A stretch of 64,000 bases of DNA from Paenibacillus mesophilus (GTDB lineage: Bacteria; Bacillota; Bacilli; Paenibacillales; NBRC-103111): positions 1 through 64,000 of the forward strand of contig NZ_VCRA01000005.1 of assembly GCF_005938385.1 (NCBI RefSeq), given 5' to 3'. The notes under the pieces are model-generated. The model did no database searches, was not told where the DNA came from, and saw only the letters and a program-made list of their open reading frames with translations. Position numbers and translations under genes: made by a program. Positions 24,503 to 33,939 of the stretch are shown piece after piece; within the stretch, counting starts at the first letter, position 1, and each line of letters opens with the position of its first letter.

Positions 24503-26827
24503 CTACCCGATGGTATAAACGGGTAGGCCATCGTTGCCGATTGTTGCTTTATACCGGGCCCCGTTCGGAGCAAAAATGTAATAGCCGTTCCATACGTTCG
24601 TACCGGCTAGAAGGATGGTCTGTGATCCCTTCCCTTCCAGTTCCCCCGCTTGGAGCCTAATATTTTGGCAGCTGCTCAGCACATTCACCGCATACCGGTT
24701 CGCCCCGCCCGTTCCGGATGTATAGTCACGATTTTTGATTACGGTAGGGAACAATATTTCACCGTTCCGCGCATTGTTCTCGATCCGGATCGCGTCACGG
24801 TCCGCGTCAGTCGCCGTGGCGGCACTATCTATGGTGACCCCGTCGATTTTAAAGCCCCATACATAGTTCAAATAAACCCCCGTCCTGCCGATCCGTTTTA
24901 ACCGGGAACGTCCGATTTGAATATTGGTTGTGTACCCTTTGCTTTTGTACCAGGTTTTAACCGATGCCGCCGTAATCGAGGCATCGTAGCCCGGCTCCCC
25001 GGGTATTGGAACGTTAAAGGAGACATCATGCTCCGTGACGAGCATGCCATCGGCGGTAACGTCTGTCACGGAGTTGCTATCCCCGATGATTACATCGGCA
25101 ACATAAGCCAAATAAACGCCCCGATATCCTTTCTTTATGCTGTTATGATCGATTTTCACATGGCTTGCCCACGAAAGATAAATGACATTCGCATTGCTTG
25201 AAGGCGACATAATCCCTTGATGATCGAACATGTTGCCGAGAATGCTTACGTTATCGTAGTAAGCGGCAATCGTTCCGAATACGGCCCCCGTAATGACCAC
25301 GCTTTCATTTTTTATATCCTTGAAAATATTATTGGCAATATGGATATTTTTCCCCGCTTGCGGCAATTTGGAATTCAACCCGGATGCGTCCCGGTTGGCT
25401 AAGGACGAGCCGCCCCATGCGCTGTCCAGCTTCACGCCCCTCGTACAACCAATGAACGTATTTCCGGAAATATCCACATCTGAAAATTTAAATAACCGAA
25501 TCCCCGCATAAGTCATGCCTTCAAACGTACATCCGTGAACTTTGATGTTATGGTTCCACAAATTATGAACCGCGCTATGGTTTCCTATACCGGCAGCCCA
25601 TGCTTGCATGCCCGTCGTTCCGCTGGCGCCGAAATAGCAGTCGGTCACGCGGATGTTCCGGCAAGGCGTACCGTCGTTGACGCCAAAACCATTCGGATCC
25701 GACCCGAGCGAGTCGCTAGTCTGATTGGAAATCTGGATAGCTTCGCGAAAAGCACTGTTTCCTGTGTGATCGCGAAATCCGAGAAACCGGCACTTGTAGA
25801 ACGATACGTCCTCGCATGCATTCATATCGACGGCATGCCCCCCAACAATATCGCGGATTTCGACATTGTTGAACGTAATATTCCTGCCTCTGAGTAAAAT
25901 TATTGCGTTATATCCGCTAGGAAAATTAGCAATGTTCCCTTCAAATACACCGCCCTCAATGACGATATTCCCGTGTCCGTCATATCCGCCGAACGTTTCT
26001 CCCGGATCCCCGTTGTAAAGGTACGCGCCTGCATGCGATCGAACAAGTGTAGCCATATTGAGCTTAAGATGCGTGTTTCGGTATACTTTAAGTGGACCTT
26101 TCAACTTATATGTACCGGAAGGAACTATAACCTGTACAGGGCCGGTCTTGGCTTCATTCAATGCGCCTTGAAAAGCGGGGCTCCAATCCCAATCGGCGGC
26201 ATCCGCGGTTTGGTTTGGAATGAGATGCTGATAGTCCACAACATTGACTCCAACCGCTCTGGAGATAGTGTTGATTTGAGCCAGGCTTTCGGATAGGCTG
26301 TACGTCTTATACGATCCGGAAGTAAACCGAACGTTATCTCCTATTAATACGACGGATGAGACGTTCGTTAATGTTCCGGGAACGTGATACGTTCCTGCAG
26401 GAATATATATTTCTCTCCTGCCCTCGCTCCGTGCCCAATCTATCGCGGTCTGAAATGCTGCCGTGTCATTCGTAAGCACGTCTCCCTTCGCGCCGAAATC
26501 CCTCACGCTAATCCACTCGCGCAATTTGTCGCTGACAATCCGTTCCGGCTGTTCAACCGCAAAACGGTACGTAACGTTATCGGCATCCATCTTCGGTTTT
26601 TTATTCTTGTCGTCCCCATTCCCGTACACACTTGACGAAACGGAGGCTTCCCCTCTAACTGCATTCGACATTCCTCCCGCAACTACGGCAGCACCCGTCA
26701 CGGCAATAGAGGCCAGCAATTTTCTGCGGCTGATCCGGCTGTTTCGTGCTGCTTGCGCTTGTTCGGATAGTCCTTCTATAGTCGAATTCTTTTCGGTTGC
26801 GTTCTTGGTTTCCGGATTCTTCTTCAC
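24503..26827 (-). CDS. Tat-exported right-handed beta-helix protein (pectate-lyase-like)
   Basis: A 774-aa protein from a GTG at 26827 with GGGAGG nine bases upstream. Residues 31-55 (RISRRKLLASIAVTGAAVV) are a Tat signal. VRDFGAKGDVLTNDTAAFQTA at about residue 110 opens a Pectate_lyase_3 fold, and Asn-rich parallel-beta-helix coils (HNLWNHNIKVHGC, DVDISGNTFIGCTRG) run to about 720. The tail FAPNGARYKATIGNDGLP resembles that of the 1067-2908 protein. It is the third gene of the metallophosphoesterase/solute-binding operon. A polysaccharide-degrading or -binding role outside the cell is inferred. Confidence 0.85.
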   Translation of the reverse strand: MKKNPETKNATEKNSTIEGLSEQAQAARNSRISRRKLLASIAVTGAAVVAGGMSNAVRGEASVSSSVYGNGDDKNKKPKMDADNVTYRFAVEQPERIVSDKLREWISVRDFGAKGDVLTNDTAAFQTAIDWARSEGRREIYIPAGTYHVPGTLTNVSSVVLIGDNVRFTSGSYKTYSLSESLAQINTISRAVGVNVVDYQHLIPNQTADAADWDWSPAFQGALNEAKTGPVQVIVPSGTYKLKGPLKVYRNTHLKLNMATLVRSHAGAYLYNGDPGETFGGYDGHGNIVIEGGVFEGNIANFPSGYNAIILLRGRNITFNNVEIRDIVGGHAVDMNACEDVSFYKCRFLGFRDHTGNSAFREAIQISNQTSDSLGSDPNGFGVNDGTPCRNIRVTDCYFGASGTTGMQAWAAGIGNHSAVHNLWNHNIKVHGCTFEGMTYAGIRLFKFSDVDISGNTFIGCTRGVKLDSAWGGSSLANRDASGLNSKLPQAGKNIHIANNIFKDIKNESVVITGAVFGTIAAYYDNVSILGNMFDHQGIMSPSSNANVIYLSWASHVKIDHNSIKKGYRGVYLAYVADVIIGDSNSVTDVTADGMLVTEHDVSFNVPIPGEPGYDASITAASVKTWYKSKGYTTNIQIGRSRLKRIGRTGVYLNYVWGFKIDGVTIDSAATATDADRDAIRIENNARNGEILFPTVIKNRDYTSGTGGANRYAVNVLSSCQNIRLQAGELEGKGSQTILLAGTNVWNGYYIFAPNGARYKATIGNDGLPVYTIG

Positions 26828-26910
26828 TCGAATATACCTCCCTGAATTGGTATAGCTTTTTAAATCATGTTCTTCAGCCTTTTCAGAAGTGAGCGGAACG
26901 CATTAAATAA

Positions 26911-26933
26911 GGCCGCTGCTGGCGGCAACGGCC
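26911..26933 (-). terminator. Hairpin after the solute-binding protein gene
   Basis: GGCCG (26911-26915) pairs with CGGCC (26929-26933) around a GC-rich loop; TTATTT follows on the minus strand. It lies between the solute-binding gene and the beta-helix gene, so it may lower expression of the latter. Confidence 0.45.
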
Positions 26934-26987
26934 CTCCCTTTTTACCTAAGATTGCTCAAATCCAAGGTAATTTCACCGCGACCGCGC

Positions 26988-28292
26988 TTAATTGCCTGCA
27001 GCTACCCTCTCGCTAATTTGCTTGATGATGCTTTCTTCCGCCTCCCTTAACGCAGTATTCAAGTCGACGCCATTTTTAACCATTTTACTTACTGCAGCAT
27101 TCATCGCCGACATAGCGATGGAATCGTATTTGGTTGGAATAAATGTTTTGGCCGGTTTTGTTTTGTAAATGGCCTCAATATGCTTATTTTTCATAAAATC
27201 CATATCCGCACCGAAAGAACTGGAGAATTTTGGATCCTTCATGACGGAATATTTACCATGCCTCGACATATCCATTTGAATTTCATCGGAGGTAATCGCC
27301 ATGATGACTTTGAAAGCGGCATCTTTATTTTTGCTTGTCGGTGAAATCCCCATTGCATGAGCGTCTACCCGCGTACCGAGACCCGGTGCTTCCGGCCATT
27401 CCGGGTAAGTCGCCATATCCCATACATCCGGGCTGTTATAAAGCTTGTAACCCATAATATCATTGAGCGAGGCATACATGGCCAAAGTTCCGTTGAGCAT
27501 CGTTTCGGCCGCTTTTCCATAAGTTGCTATTTGGTTATTGCCTGGAATTTGATAAACTTTGGTGGCAAAGTCTAAAACCTTCTTCCATTGATCCGTGTTG
27601 ACGAGCGCTTGATTCGTTTTCGGATCGACATAAGGAAGGGATAGCTGCGAAGCCATCCGCTCGATGACGTTGACTTCCAAACCGCGGTATTGAACGCCGC
27701 TATCCTGTCTTGTCAGCCTTTTGCCGAGCTCGTACGTTTGCTCCCAGGTCATGCCGTCCTTCGGATAGGGAACGCCGAATTTATCGAAAATGTTCTTATT
27801 GTAATACAAAGCGGAAAAATGCCTTGTGTACGGTATGGCGACCAGATCGCTTCGCTGGGTAGCCGCTTTGACCGCGTCCAGCACTTCCGGCTCGAACCGG
27901 TTCAAGTCCATTTTATTGGTCTTGATCAAATCGGTTAGCGGGTATATCAATCCCAGATCAGACCAGCTGCTAAAGCCGTAAATGTTCGTTTCGATAATAA
28001 TGTCGGGCGTCTCACCCGCTGTGACAAGCTCGGCGAGAGAGCTTCCTTTTACGTAGGGCTTCATTTCTACGGTTATCCATGGGTATTTTTGTTGGACGGG
28101 ATCGATGATATATTGTTTCCGCTCTTCTTCTGTCAGCCATCCGGGAAGAAATCCTAAGGTAACCGTAACGGGTGACTGATCTACTGATCCCGTCTCCGAG
28201 TTATCGCCGCTTGAAGAAGTTTGCCCGCATCCCGCCAGGGGTAAGGCGATCAATAGAGTCGTTTTTAGTAACCACAAGTTTCTCTTCAACAT
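26988..28292 (-). CDS. Extracellular solute-binding lipoprotein (sugar type)
   Basis: A 434-aa family 1 binding protein. The start MLKRNLWLLKTTLL at 28292 follows GGGAGG; the longer frame to 28478 lies inside the upstream gene. The lipobox is LPLAGC with Cys22. KFGVPYPKDGMTWEQ, GVQYRGLEVN and VDLNTALREAEESI are shared with the other three binders in the window. It is 55 bases after the metallophosphoesterase gene. No permease genes lie nearby. Confidence 0.9.
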   Translation of the reverse strand: MLKRNLWLLKTTLLIALPLAGCGQTSSSGDNSETGSVDQSPVTVTLGFLPGWLTEEERKQYIIDPVQQKYPWITVEMKPYVKGSSLAELVTAGETPDIIIETNIYGFSSWSDLGLIYPLTDLIKTNKMDLNRFEPEVLDAVKAATQRSDLVAIPYTRHFSALYYNKNIFDKFGVPYPKDGMTWEQTYELGKRLTRQDSGVQYRGLEVNVIERMASQLSLPYVDPKTNQALVNTDQWKKVLDFATKVYQIPGNNQIATYGKAAETMLNGTLAMYASLNDIMGYKLYNSPDVWDMATYPEWPEAPGLGTRVDAHAMGISPTSKNKDAAFKVIMAITSDEIQMDMSRHGKYSVMKDPKFSSSFGADMDFMKNKHIEAIYKTKPAKTFIPTKYDSIAMSAMNAAVSKMVKNGVDLNTALREAEESIIKQISERVAAGN

Positions 28293-28347
28293 GATTCCTC
28301 CCGTGAATTTACGAACCGTTTCCCGGTTTCGCAAACTGATCCATCTT

Positions 28348-29277
28348 CTATTTCGCCCAAAACGGAAGCCGCCTTGTGGAAATGAGCGGTGCAAGCACAT
28401 GCCCGCTGGCGGAGTTCGGGTGACCGCACTCGAGCGGCGAAGGACCGACGTAAATTGTTTCTTTCCCTTCAATCGCAAGAAGACCTGGCTCTAACGATAC
28501 AATGGCGTACAGTCCTTCCTCATACGGCGCACACCGCGACAAGAGCCTGTGCGAGGCGGTGATTTCCTCCGAATAACGAACCGACTCGTAGTTTTTGCCC
28601 ATATAGAAATATGACATGCTGTTCATCTGAATATAGTAAATGTCGTCGATCACCCTCACGCCGTCGAGATGCAGGTGGCCGTTCAGGCAAGCTATTACTT
28701 TCTGGAAGTTTGCCTGCTCGTTCGCTTCTTTAAGGATAGTCCGAAATTCCTCGTGATTGTGAATCCCCGATAAATAACGAGACTCCAGGCTTTGATGACT
28801 GAAGATGATCGTTTGCTTGTCGTTCGCCGCCAGGTCGGCGCGCAGCCAATGAAGCTGTTCGGGAGTCAAATTATTATTCGCCTCGGGAAATTGGTGGTAA
28901 TTCCCGAATGCATAATCCGTATACTTGCCATCGATGCAAAGATAGTTTGCATCCAACACAACAAAATGATAGGAACCACTGTCGAACGAATAGTAGTTTC
29001 GCTCCATTCCGCAGTACGCCATAGCGGTCGACTTGTCGCACACATCCATGTCATGATTGCCCAGCACATGGAAACGAGGGCCGTTGAACCTCTCCCAGGT
29101 GTCCATGAAAAACCGGTTTTCTGGATGCGGATAGCAAAAATCGCCAAGCTGGATGACAAAATCGACCTGTTCGCGATTCATATGATCGATGAACTGTTTC
29201 AGCCGGGGCTCGGCCTGGTACATAAAATCCAAGTGAACATCGGCGACAACGCCAAATCTGACAGTATGTTTCGACAT
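28348..29277 (-). CDS. Calcineurin-like metallophosphoesterase
   Basis: A 309-aa cytoplasmic two-metal phosphoesterase. The metal ligands lie in VVADVHLDF, IQLGDFCYP, VLGNHDMDV, IFSHQSL and LNGHLHLDG, so the set is complete. GGGGGA precedes the ATG. It is the first gene of a leftward operon divergent from the LacI regulator, with operator-like sites between them. The substrate (phosphodiester, phosphosugar or nucleotide) is not evident. Confidence 0.88.
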   Translation of the reverse strand: MSKHTVRFGVVADVHLDFMYQAEPRLKQFIDHMNREQVDFVIQLGDFCYPHPENRFFMDTWERFNGPRFHVLGNHDMDVCDKSTAMAYCGMERNYYSFDSGSYHFVVLDANYLCIDGKYTDYAFGNYHQFPEANNNLTPEQLHWLRADLAANDKQTIIFSHQSLESRYLSGIHNHEEFRTILKEANEQANFQKVIACLNGHLHLDGVRVIDDIYYIQMNSMSYFYMGKNYESVRYSEEITASHRLLSRCAPYEEGLYAIVSLEPGLLAIEGKETIYVGPSPLECGHPNSASGHVLAPLISTRRLPFWAK

Positions 29278-29394
29278 CTTGCGACTTCCCCCGTAACCGC
29301 GATTTTTTTATGTATTGCAAGGTGACATTCAGCATAACGCTCAAACAAAACTAATACGGCTCACCCATCACCACCTCTGGAACTTGCAAAATAA

Positions 29395-29630
29395 ATGTAA
29401 CCCATTTCACTAATAGTTATCAAAACAATCCATAAAATCGTTTAATTATTAGAGTAATCTTGCATCACCTCCACATAATTGATGTAACCCATTACATTAT
29501 AACCGATCCTATCGACTGCAACAATACATTAGATGACAGTTTATTATGTTTTAACAATCTCTTTAATAAAGCGCTGTTCACAATTGAATTCAGCTTCATT
29601 GTCCGATATAATTTAATGTAACGGTTTACA
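29395..29630. promoter_or_regulatory. Three TGTAAC-type operator sites for the LacI regulator
   Basis: TGTAACCCATTTCA (29396-29409), TGTAACCCATTACA (29483-29496) and TGTAACGGTTTACA (29617-29630) share the dyad TGTAA..(4)..TTACA, typical of LacI-family operators. They lie in the 405-base spacer between the divergent metallophosphoesterase operon and the LacI gene. The nearest is about 50 bases before the LacI start, which suggests autoregulation as well as control of the operon. Confidence 0.7.
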
Positions 29631-29682
29631 TAAATTAAAACGATAAGCGTTATGCATACTGCACGCGAAAGGAACTAAACTA

Positions 29683-30702
29683 GTGAATCAAAAAAGGGCA
29701 AGCATCTATGACATTGCTAAAGAAGCGGGAATGTCCGTTGCAACCATTTCGAGGACGATCAATAACCCGGATAAAGTAAACATAAAGACCCGAACAAAAA
29801 TCCACGCCATTATGGAACGGTTGAACTACACTCCGAACGCGCTGGCTCAAAGCCTGGTCTCCCGAAGCACCAAAACGATCGGTGTTTTTATAGCAAAGGT
29901 GCAAAATCCTTTTTATGCGGAAATGTTGCATACGATTGAAAAGTTCGCGTTCGACAATCAATACTCCATTCTGTTCGGGAACACGTTCAACGATATTCAA
30001 AAAGAGGAACATTACGTGGATTTGTTTCTGAAAAAACAGGTTGACGGAATCATTTTTGCCGGCGGCCGCAACTTAAGTGAAGCGCATAGCGAGCACATCA
30101 TGAAAACGGCGGAGCGAGTTCCCGTTGTGTTAACAAATCACTCGGTAGTCGGGAAAAATATATACAGCGTGATATCGGATGAGGCGGAAGGCACTGCTCT
30201 TGCCGTTCAACATCTGATCGACACAGGGCGATCCAAAATCGCCTTCATTTATGGATACGATAATTCCTACCCCAGTGTCGTCAAAAAAGACAGCTACTTC
30301 AAAACGCTTAGCCGCAACCATCTAGCGGTAGATGATAATCTTATTATGAAAGCCTCTGAAGATACGATGGAGGGAGGATACAACGCATGCGGCGCTCTTC
30401 TCAGCAAAGGAGCCGAATTTGATGCCCTTTTTGCTACCAATGACTTGATGGCGATTGGGGCCATGAAAAAGCTGATTGCGTCGGGAATCCAAATTCCGCA
30501 GAATGTTTCCGTTGTCGGATATGACGATATTCAGTTTTGCAATTATATATCTCCCAGCCTGAGCAGCGTAACGCAAAATATGTCCGATCTCGGCAGTATG
30601 GCGGTGCAAATATTGAATGAAGTGCTGGAAGGAAAGAATGTTGAAAAAATTAAATATTTGCAGCCGCATCTCAAAATTCGCGAATCCAGTATGCGGGCTT
30701 AA
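29683..30702 (+). CDS. LacI family transcriptional repressor
   Basis: A 339-aa regulator from GTG at 29683 with AAAGGA upstream. Residues 1-60 are the LacI headpiece (SIYDIAKEAGMSVATISRTIN, then YTPNALAQSLVSRSTKTIGV). The rest is the sugar-binding fold (GYDDIQFCNYISPSLSSVTQ near the C-terminus). It is divergent from the metallophosphoesterase/solute-binding/beta-helix operon and probably represses it until a sugar binds. Confidence 0.92.
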   Translation: MNQKRASIYDIAKEAGMSVATISRTINNPDKVNIKTRTKIHAIMERLNYTPNALAQSLVSRSTKTIGVFIAKVQNPFYAEMLHTIEKFAFDNQYSILFGNTFNDIQKEEHYVDLFLKKQVDGIIFAGGRNLSEAHSEHIMKTAERVPVVLTNHSVVGKNIYSVISDEAEGTALAVQHLIDTGRSKIAFIYGYDNSYPSVVKKDSYFKTLSRNHLAVDDNLIMKASEDTMEGGYNACGALLSKGAEFDALFATNDLMAIGAMKKLIASGIQIPQNVSVVGYDDIQFCNYISPSLSSVTQNMSDLGSMAVQILNEVLEGKNVEKIKYLQPHLKIRESSMRA

Positions 30703-30812
30703 TAGCTGCAAATGGATTAACCGGGCTCCTGCTCCGGCGGGCCGATCTATGCTGGACCGTGTAGACGAGTCTTTGTTTAACGGTTAACCGCACTTTTCCC
30801 CATCTATATCGA

Positions 30813-30862
30813 AAGGCTGTACCCGAAGCCGCCGACGGCTTAAGGCACAGCCTTTTCTTTTC
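30813..30862 (+). terminator. Terminator after the LacI gene
   Basis: AAGGCTGT (30813-30820) pairs with ACAGCCTT (30847-30854), with an inner GCCG/CGGC hairpin, followed by TTCTTTT. It lies about 110 bases past the LacI stop. Confidence 0.7.
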
Positions 30863-30932
30863 ACTAATGCGGGTTCTTCAACATCCTCTATTAAGACGGT
30901 ACACCTAAAACATTGGACTCCGATTATACGAT

Positions 30933-31667
30933 TCATTTAAATGTAACTCCATAATAACCCAAGTTGCAGCCGCCTCTCCTTTCAATTTTAACTGTCTTTT
31001 GCTCATTATTGTCGAGTACTTGGTAGTTTACCGTAGAAGGACGAACCAGTTCAATGAAATAATCCCCCGGCGGTACTTCCTTGCCGTCCATTCCGGTATG
31101 GTCCCATGTAAATGATGCAACATAAGCGAATGAACTTGGAATTACCCCCGAAAAAGGCGGCAATTTGTGGCTATATACAACCTCATGACCTGCACGAACT
31201 TGAAAAGTTAGTTCAATTGGACTAACCGATATATCTTCTTTCATATTGTTGTGGATTTGGGCATAAAAAGCTCGGTCATTCTCATAAGCACCCCCGGGAG
31301 AAATAAAAAACGGGACACCTGGAGCGCAATTCGATACCAGTACCCCCACCCGCATTAATCTCCACTCGATCACGGGCTTTCCTTGGTAAATATCGATTTT
31401 ATGCGCCCAGTTCGTCGCTTCCGATCCCGGCTCGTATCCGACTGACGCACCCATCTTTTCAGAAAAAAGCCTTAATGGGATATAAGCCTTATTATTATAA
31501 TTGATTACGCCATTATCTCCAGAGACATCAATAGCTTCTACATCCTTTCCGTTGTGGATCGTAACCATGCTCGGAAAAAGAGTTCCTTGAATCGTTGAAG
31601 AGGGCACCGCTGCCGTCAGAAGTGTCAAAATAAACCCGCACACTAATCCAAACATCCATTTTCTCAA
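30933..31667 (-). CDS. Copper-amine-oxidase N-terminal (stalk) domain protein
   Basis: A 244-aa exported protein. A TTG start at 31667 (MRKWMFGLVCGF when translated) is preferred because GGGAGG lies nine bases before it; the ATGs further upstream overlap that site. A Sec signal peptide of about 25 residues is followed by the stalk module (VEAIDVSGDNGVINYNNKAY, IPLRLFSEKMGASVGYE). The C-terminal part (PIELTFQVRAGHEVVYSHKL, VPPGDYFIELVRPSTV) looks like a BsuPI-type beta-sandwich. A cell-wall or spore-surface role is common for such proteins, but the function is unknown. Confidence 0.75.
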   Translation of the reverse strand: MRKWMFGLVCGFILTLLTAAVPSSTIQGTLFPSMVTIHNGKDVEAIDVSGDNGVINYNNKAYIPLRLFSEKMGASVGYEPGSEATNWAHKIDIYQGKPVIEWRLMRVGVLVSNCAPGVPFFISPGGAYENDRAFYAQIHNNMKEDISVSPIELTFQVRAGHEVVYSHKLPPFSGVIPSSFAYVASFTWDHTGMDGKEVPPGDYFIELVRPSTVNYQVLDNNEQKTVKIERRGGCNLGYYGVTFK

Positions 31668-31696
31668 AATAACCATCCTCCCGATCCGCATAATTC

Positions 31697-31963
31697 TTGA
31701 TTATTTTCCTTATATTGTTAGATGCAAGAAAAGCCTTTTTGTTACGTTATCCTGCCCGTTTAGGTGAGCAAACGGTTACTACGTATCGTATCGAAATTGG
31801 GCAGCAGATTGAGTCCGCAAATGAACAGCTCATAAATAATGTCTTTTCATTTCCATCAGAAGAAGGAGTTTATGTGTATCAGATATTTGCTCAATGGAAG
31901 ATTTCCGAAAAATATATTACCGGAGATGCAAACTATGTCTTTATAGTACAAATTGAGCAGTGA
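31697..31963 (+). pseudogene. C-terminal scrap of a secreted protein
   Basis: The frame reads GEQTVTTYRIEIGQQIESAN and ends GVYVYQIFAQWKIS...GDANYVFIVQI. This is the typical last strand pattern of small secreted beta-sandwich proteins in Bacilli. The N-terminal residues look random and there is no ribosome binding site or signal peptide, so only the 3' end of a former gene appears to remain. It is divergent from the stalk-domain gene. Confidence 0.4.
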
Positions 31964-32361
31964 GGCAAAGCCATCGATATACGCATAAAAAGTGTCCTCA
32001 AGGGCGCTTTTTAGGTATTCTATGATTCGACGACGCGCTCATACAACCGTACTCCGGGCCACAAAAGCCGCAAGTCGTTGGAGTTGTATTCAAAGCTCGC
32101 TATCACCGAAGCTCAAAACGAAGCCGCGGAGTTGAACGTGTATCCACGTTCGCCGCTCCGAGATCCACCCTTTTTCCGAGTCAGCTCAATACTACTTCAT
32201 AAGGCACTGCCAAAACTAATAAAAGGGATATCCTGTACAGTGTTTGGGCAGATTTCTGTCTGAACGTTCCAAAAGGCCATCTAAATAAACGACGGCCTTT
32301 CTGGCAATCTAACTATCGTATTCGTCAATATGTTGCTATCACAAATGAAATCAGTATTACT
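31964..32361. other. Gap with a terminator, otherwise nothing recognised
   Basis: Apart from the hairpin at 32271-32301 no feature is supported. Open frames here are short and have no ribosome binding site. Confidence 0.4.
32271..32301. terminator. Bidirectional terminator-like hairpin
   Basis: AAAGGCC (32272-32278) pairs with GGCCTTT (32294-32300). On the minus strand TTTTGG follows, placing it about 60 bases past the end of the stalk/propeller gene. Confidence 0.65.
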
Positions 32362-33939
32362 TCAACGAATGAATAAGACCGAGGAATCTCGGGCGGATTC
32401 GAGTAAAACCCCTTCGTCGGATGTAAGCACGCGCGAGATCGAATCCGCCACTTCCAGCAGCAGGCGACCTGAACTGTCCAGCAGTATGACGCCGTAGTTA
32501 TCGGTTTCGCCAAACCGGCATACGATCCGACCATTCAAGACTTGAACGCTGCTGACCGGCGTTGACCAAACGAGCGGATCTGCCCCATATGGATCGGCAT
32601 AGTACAGTTCGAATCGGTTCGCTTCCTTCATTGTTGTGTAAAATAGGTTGCCGTCGATGTTATCAAACCATGACACTGCATGGTCGGACAGTTTCATTTC
32701 GCCCATTCCGTCCAGTTCGGCTGAGTATAGAGCGCTGTCCGTGTCCTTGACATAATAAAGCTTACTGTCGAAGATTCGAAAACGGCTTACTTCGGCATTT
32801 ACGATCTTGCCGGTTTCACCTGTCTTCAGGTTGATTTTGTAGATTTTATTCGGGTCGGTTTGACCACGTGATGCCAATACATAAATATCATCGCTGATGA
32901 TAGTTGTAGAGGAACCGTCGCGGCCTGCCCCGAAACCATTGCCGTACGTGACATGCCAGCCGTACATCAGGTTCGCATCGCCAACAGCATTGCGGTTCCC
33001 ACCCTCCGGCCCAGGAGGGGACAAATAAAGATTGCCACTCCTAGGGGGAACACCGAAATTGATGATCAATGTGCCATAAGGGGTTTCACGGAAGTCCAGA
33101 TACCCTCGATATAATAGCTCCGCCTTGCCGTTGTCGCCGATTTTCACAAACTCGTCGTGCCCCATAGTGGCTCCCCCGAGGTGGTAGGTAAACCACAGCG
33201 TATTGTCACGGATTTGAAAGGCTGCCTGCTTTTGTAGTCCATATGTTGTGACGTTATAGGAATAAATTTCTTCCTTGTCGTATGGCTGCTGCATGGGAGC
33301 CCGATATACATGGTTCGTCATATCCGTCGTCTCGACAAAATAGTAATACCCCTTGAAAAGTGCAACATCGTTCTCACCGGAATATGCAGGAAGTTGGACC
33401 GATTGCACCTGCGGGTTTTCGGACGTGATGCCAAGTCCATCGGTATCGCTCCACTGGTAACCCCATTTGAATTCGTCGTGCGCGAAGCGCCAAGTCAACG
33501 GAAAATATGTTACATCCCGGAAGCTTAGCAGCGGATATTCTTCTTTTGTGTTGTCGATCGCCTTCCCGTTGACCATGACGGCAGATGCGAGAACTTCCGC
33601 GGCGTAGGAGGCCGAGTTGCGACGTTCGGACTTGTATGGCACATACGAAGAGGTCACCTGGCTTTGTTTGATGGTCAAACCGTCGTCCGGCGCCCAATTC
33701 GCTTCCAAACCGAGCAGTCTGCTGTCGTACCACGTCATCGGAAAATAGGTGATACCGTGATAAACTAGCAGAGGATAATCTCGGTACTGATTTTCGACCG
33801 CATGTCCATTCAGGTTCACCGTAAAGTCCGGCAGCGTAACCCTTACGCTCGCATCAGCAGCTCGACTGAGTCCGCCAGGTGCCAACAAGCTCAAACATAA
33901 TGAAAATACAACCGCACACCCGATCCATTTTTTTATCAT
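32362..33939 (-). CDS. Secreted protein: two stalk-type repeats plus DUF5050-like propeller
   Basis: A 525-aa exported protein starting MIKKWIGCAVVFSLCL, with an AAGGAG-type site upstream. The Sec signal ends near residue 27. Two copies of a copper-amine-oxidase-like repeat follow (VNLNGHAVENQYRDYPLLVY / YFPMTWYDSRLLGL and VMVNGKAIDNTKEEYPLLSF / YFPLTWRFAHDEF). From about residue 175 the sequence has repeated blades (KIYKINLKTGETGKI, SALYSAELDGMGEMKLSD, NLFYTTMKEANRFELYYAD) typical of the DUF5050/WD40-like propeller. It is probably anchored at or released from the cell surface; the ligand is unknown. Confidence 0.8.
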   Translation of the reverse strand: MIKKWIGCAVVFSLCLSLLAPGGLSRAADASVRVTLPDFTVNLNGHAVENQYRDYPLLVYHGITYFPMTWYDSRLLGLEANWAPDDGLTIKQSQVTSSYVPYKSERRNSASYAAEVLASAVMVNGKAIDNTKEEYPLLSFRDVTYFPLTWRFAHDEFKWGYQWSDTDGLGITSENPQVQSVQLPAYSGENDVALFKGYYYFVETTDMTNHVYRAPMQQPYDKEEIYSYNVTTYGLQKQAAFQIRDNTLWFTYHLGGATMGHDEFVKIGDNGKAELLYRGYLDFRETPYGTLIINFGVPPRSGNLYLSPPGPEGGNRNAVGDANLMYGWHVTYGNGFGAGRDGSSTTIISDDIYVLASRGQTDPNKIYKINLKTGETGKIVNAEVSRFRIFDSKLYYVKDTDSALYSAELDGMGEMKLSDHAVSWFDNIDGNLFYTTMKEANRFELYYADPYGADPLVWSTPVSSVQVLNGRIVCRFGETDNYGVILLDSSGRLLLEVADSISRVLTSDEGVLLESARDSSVLFIR

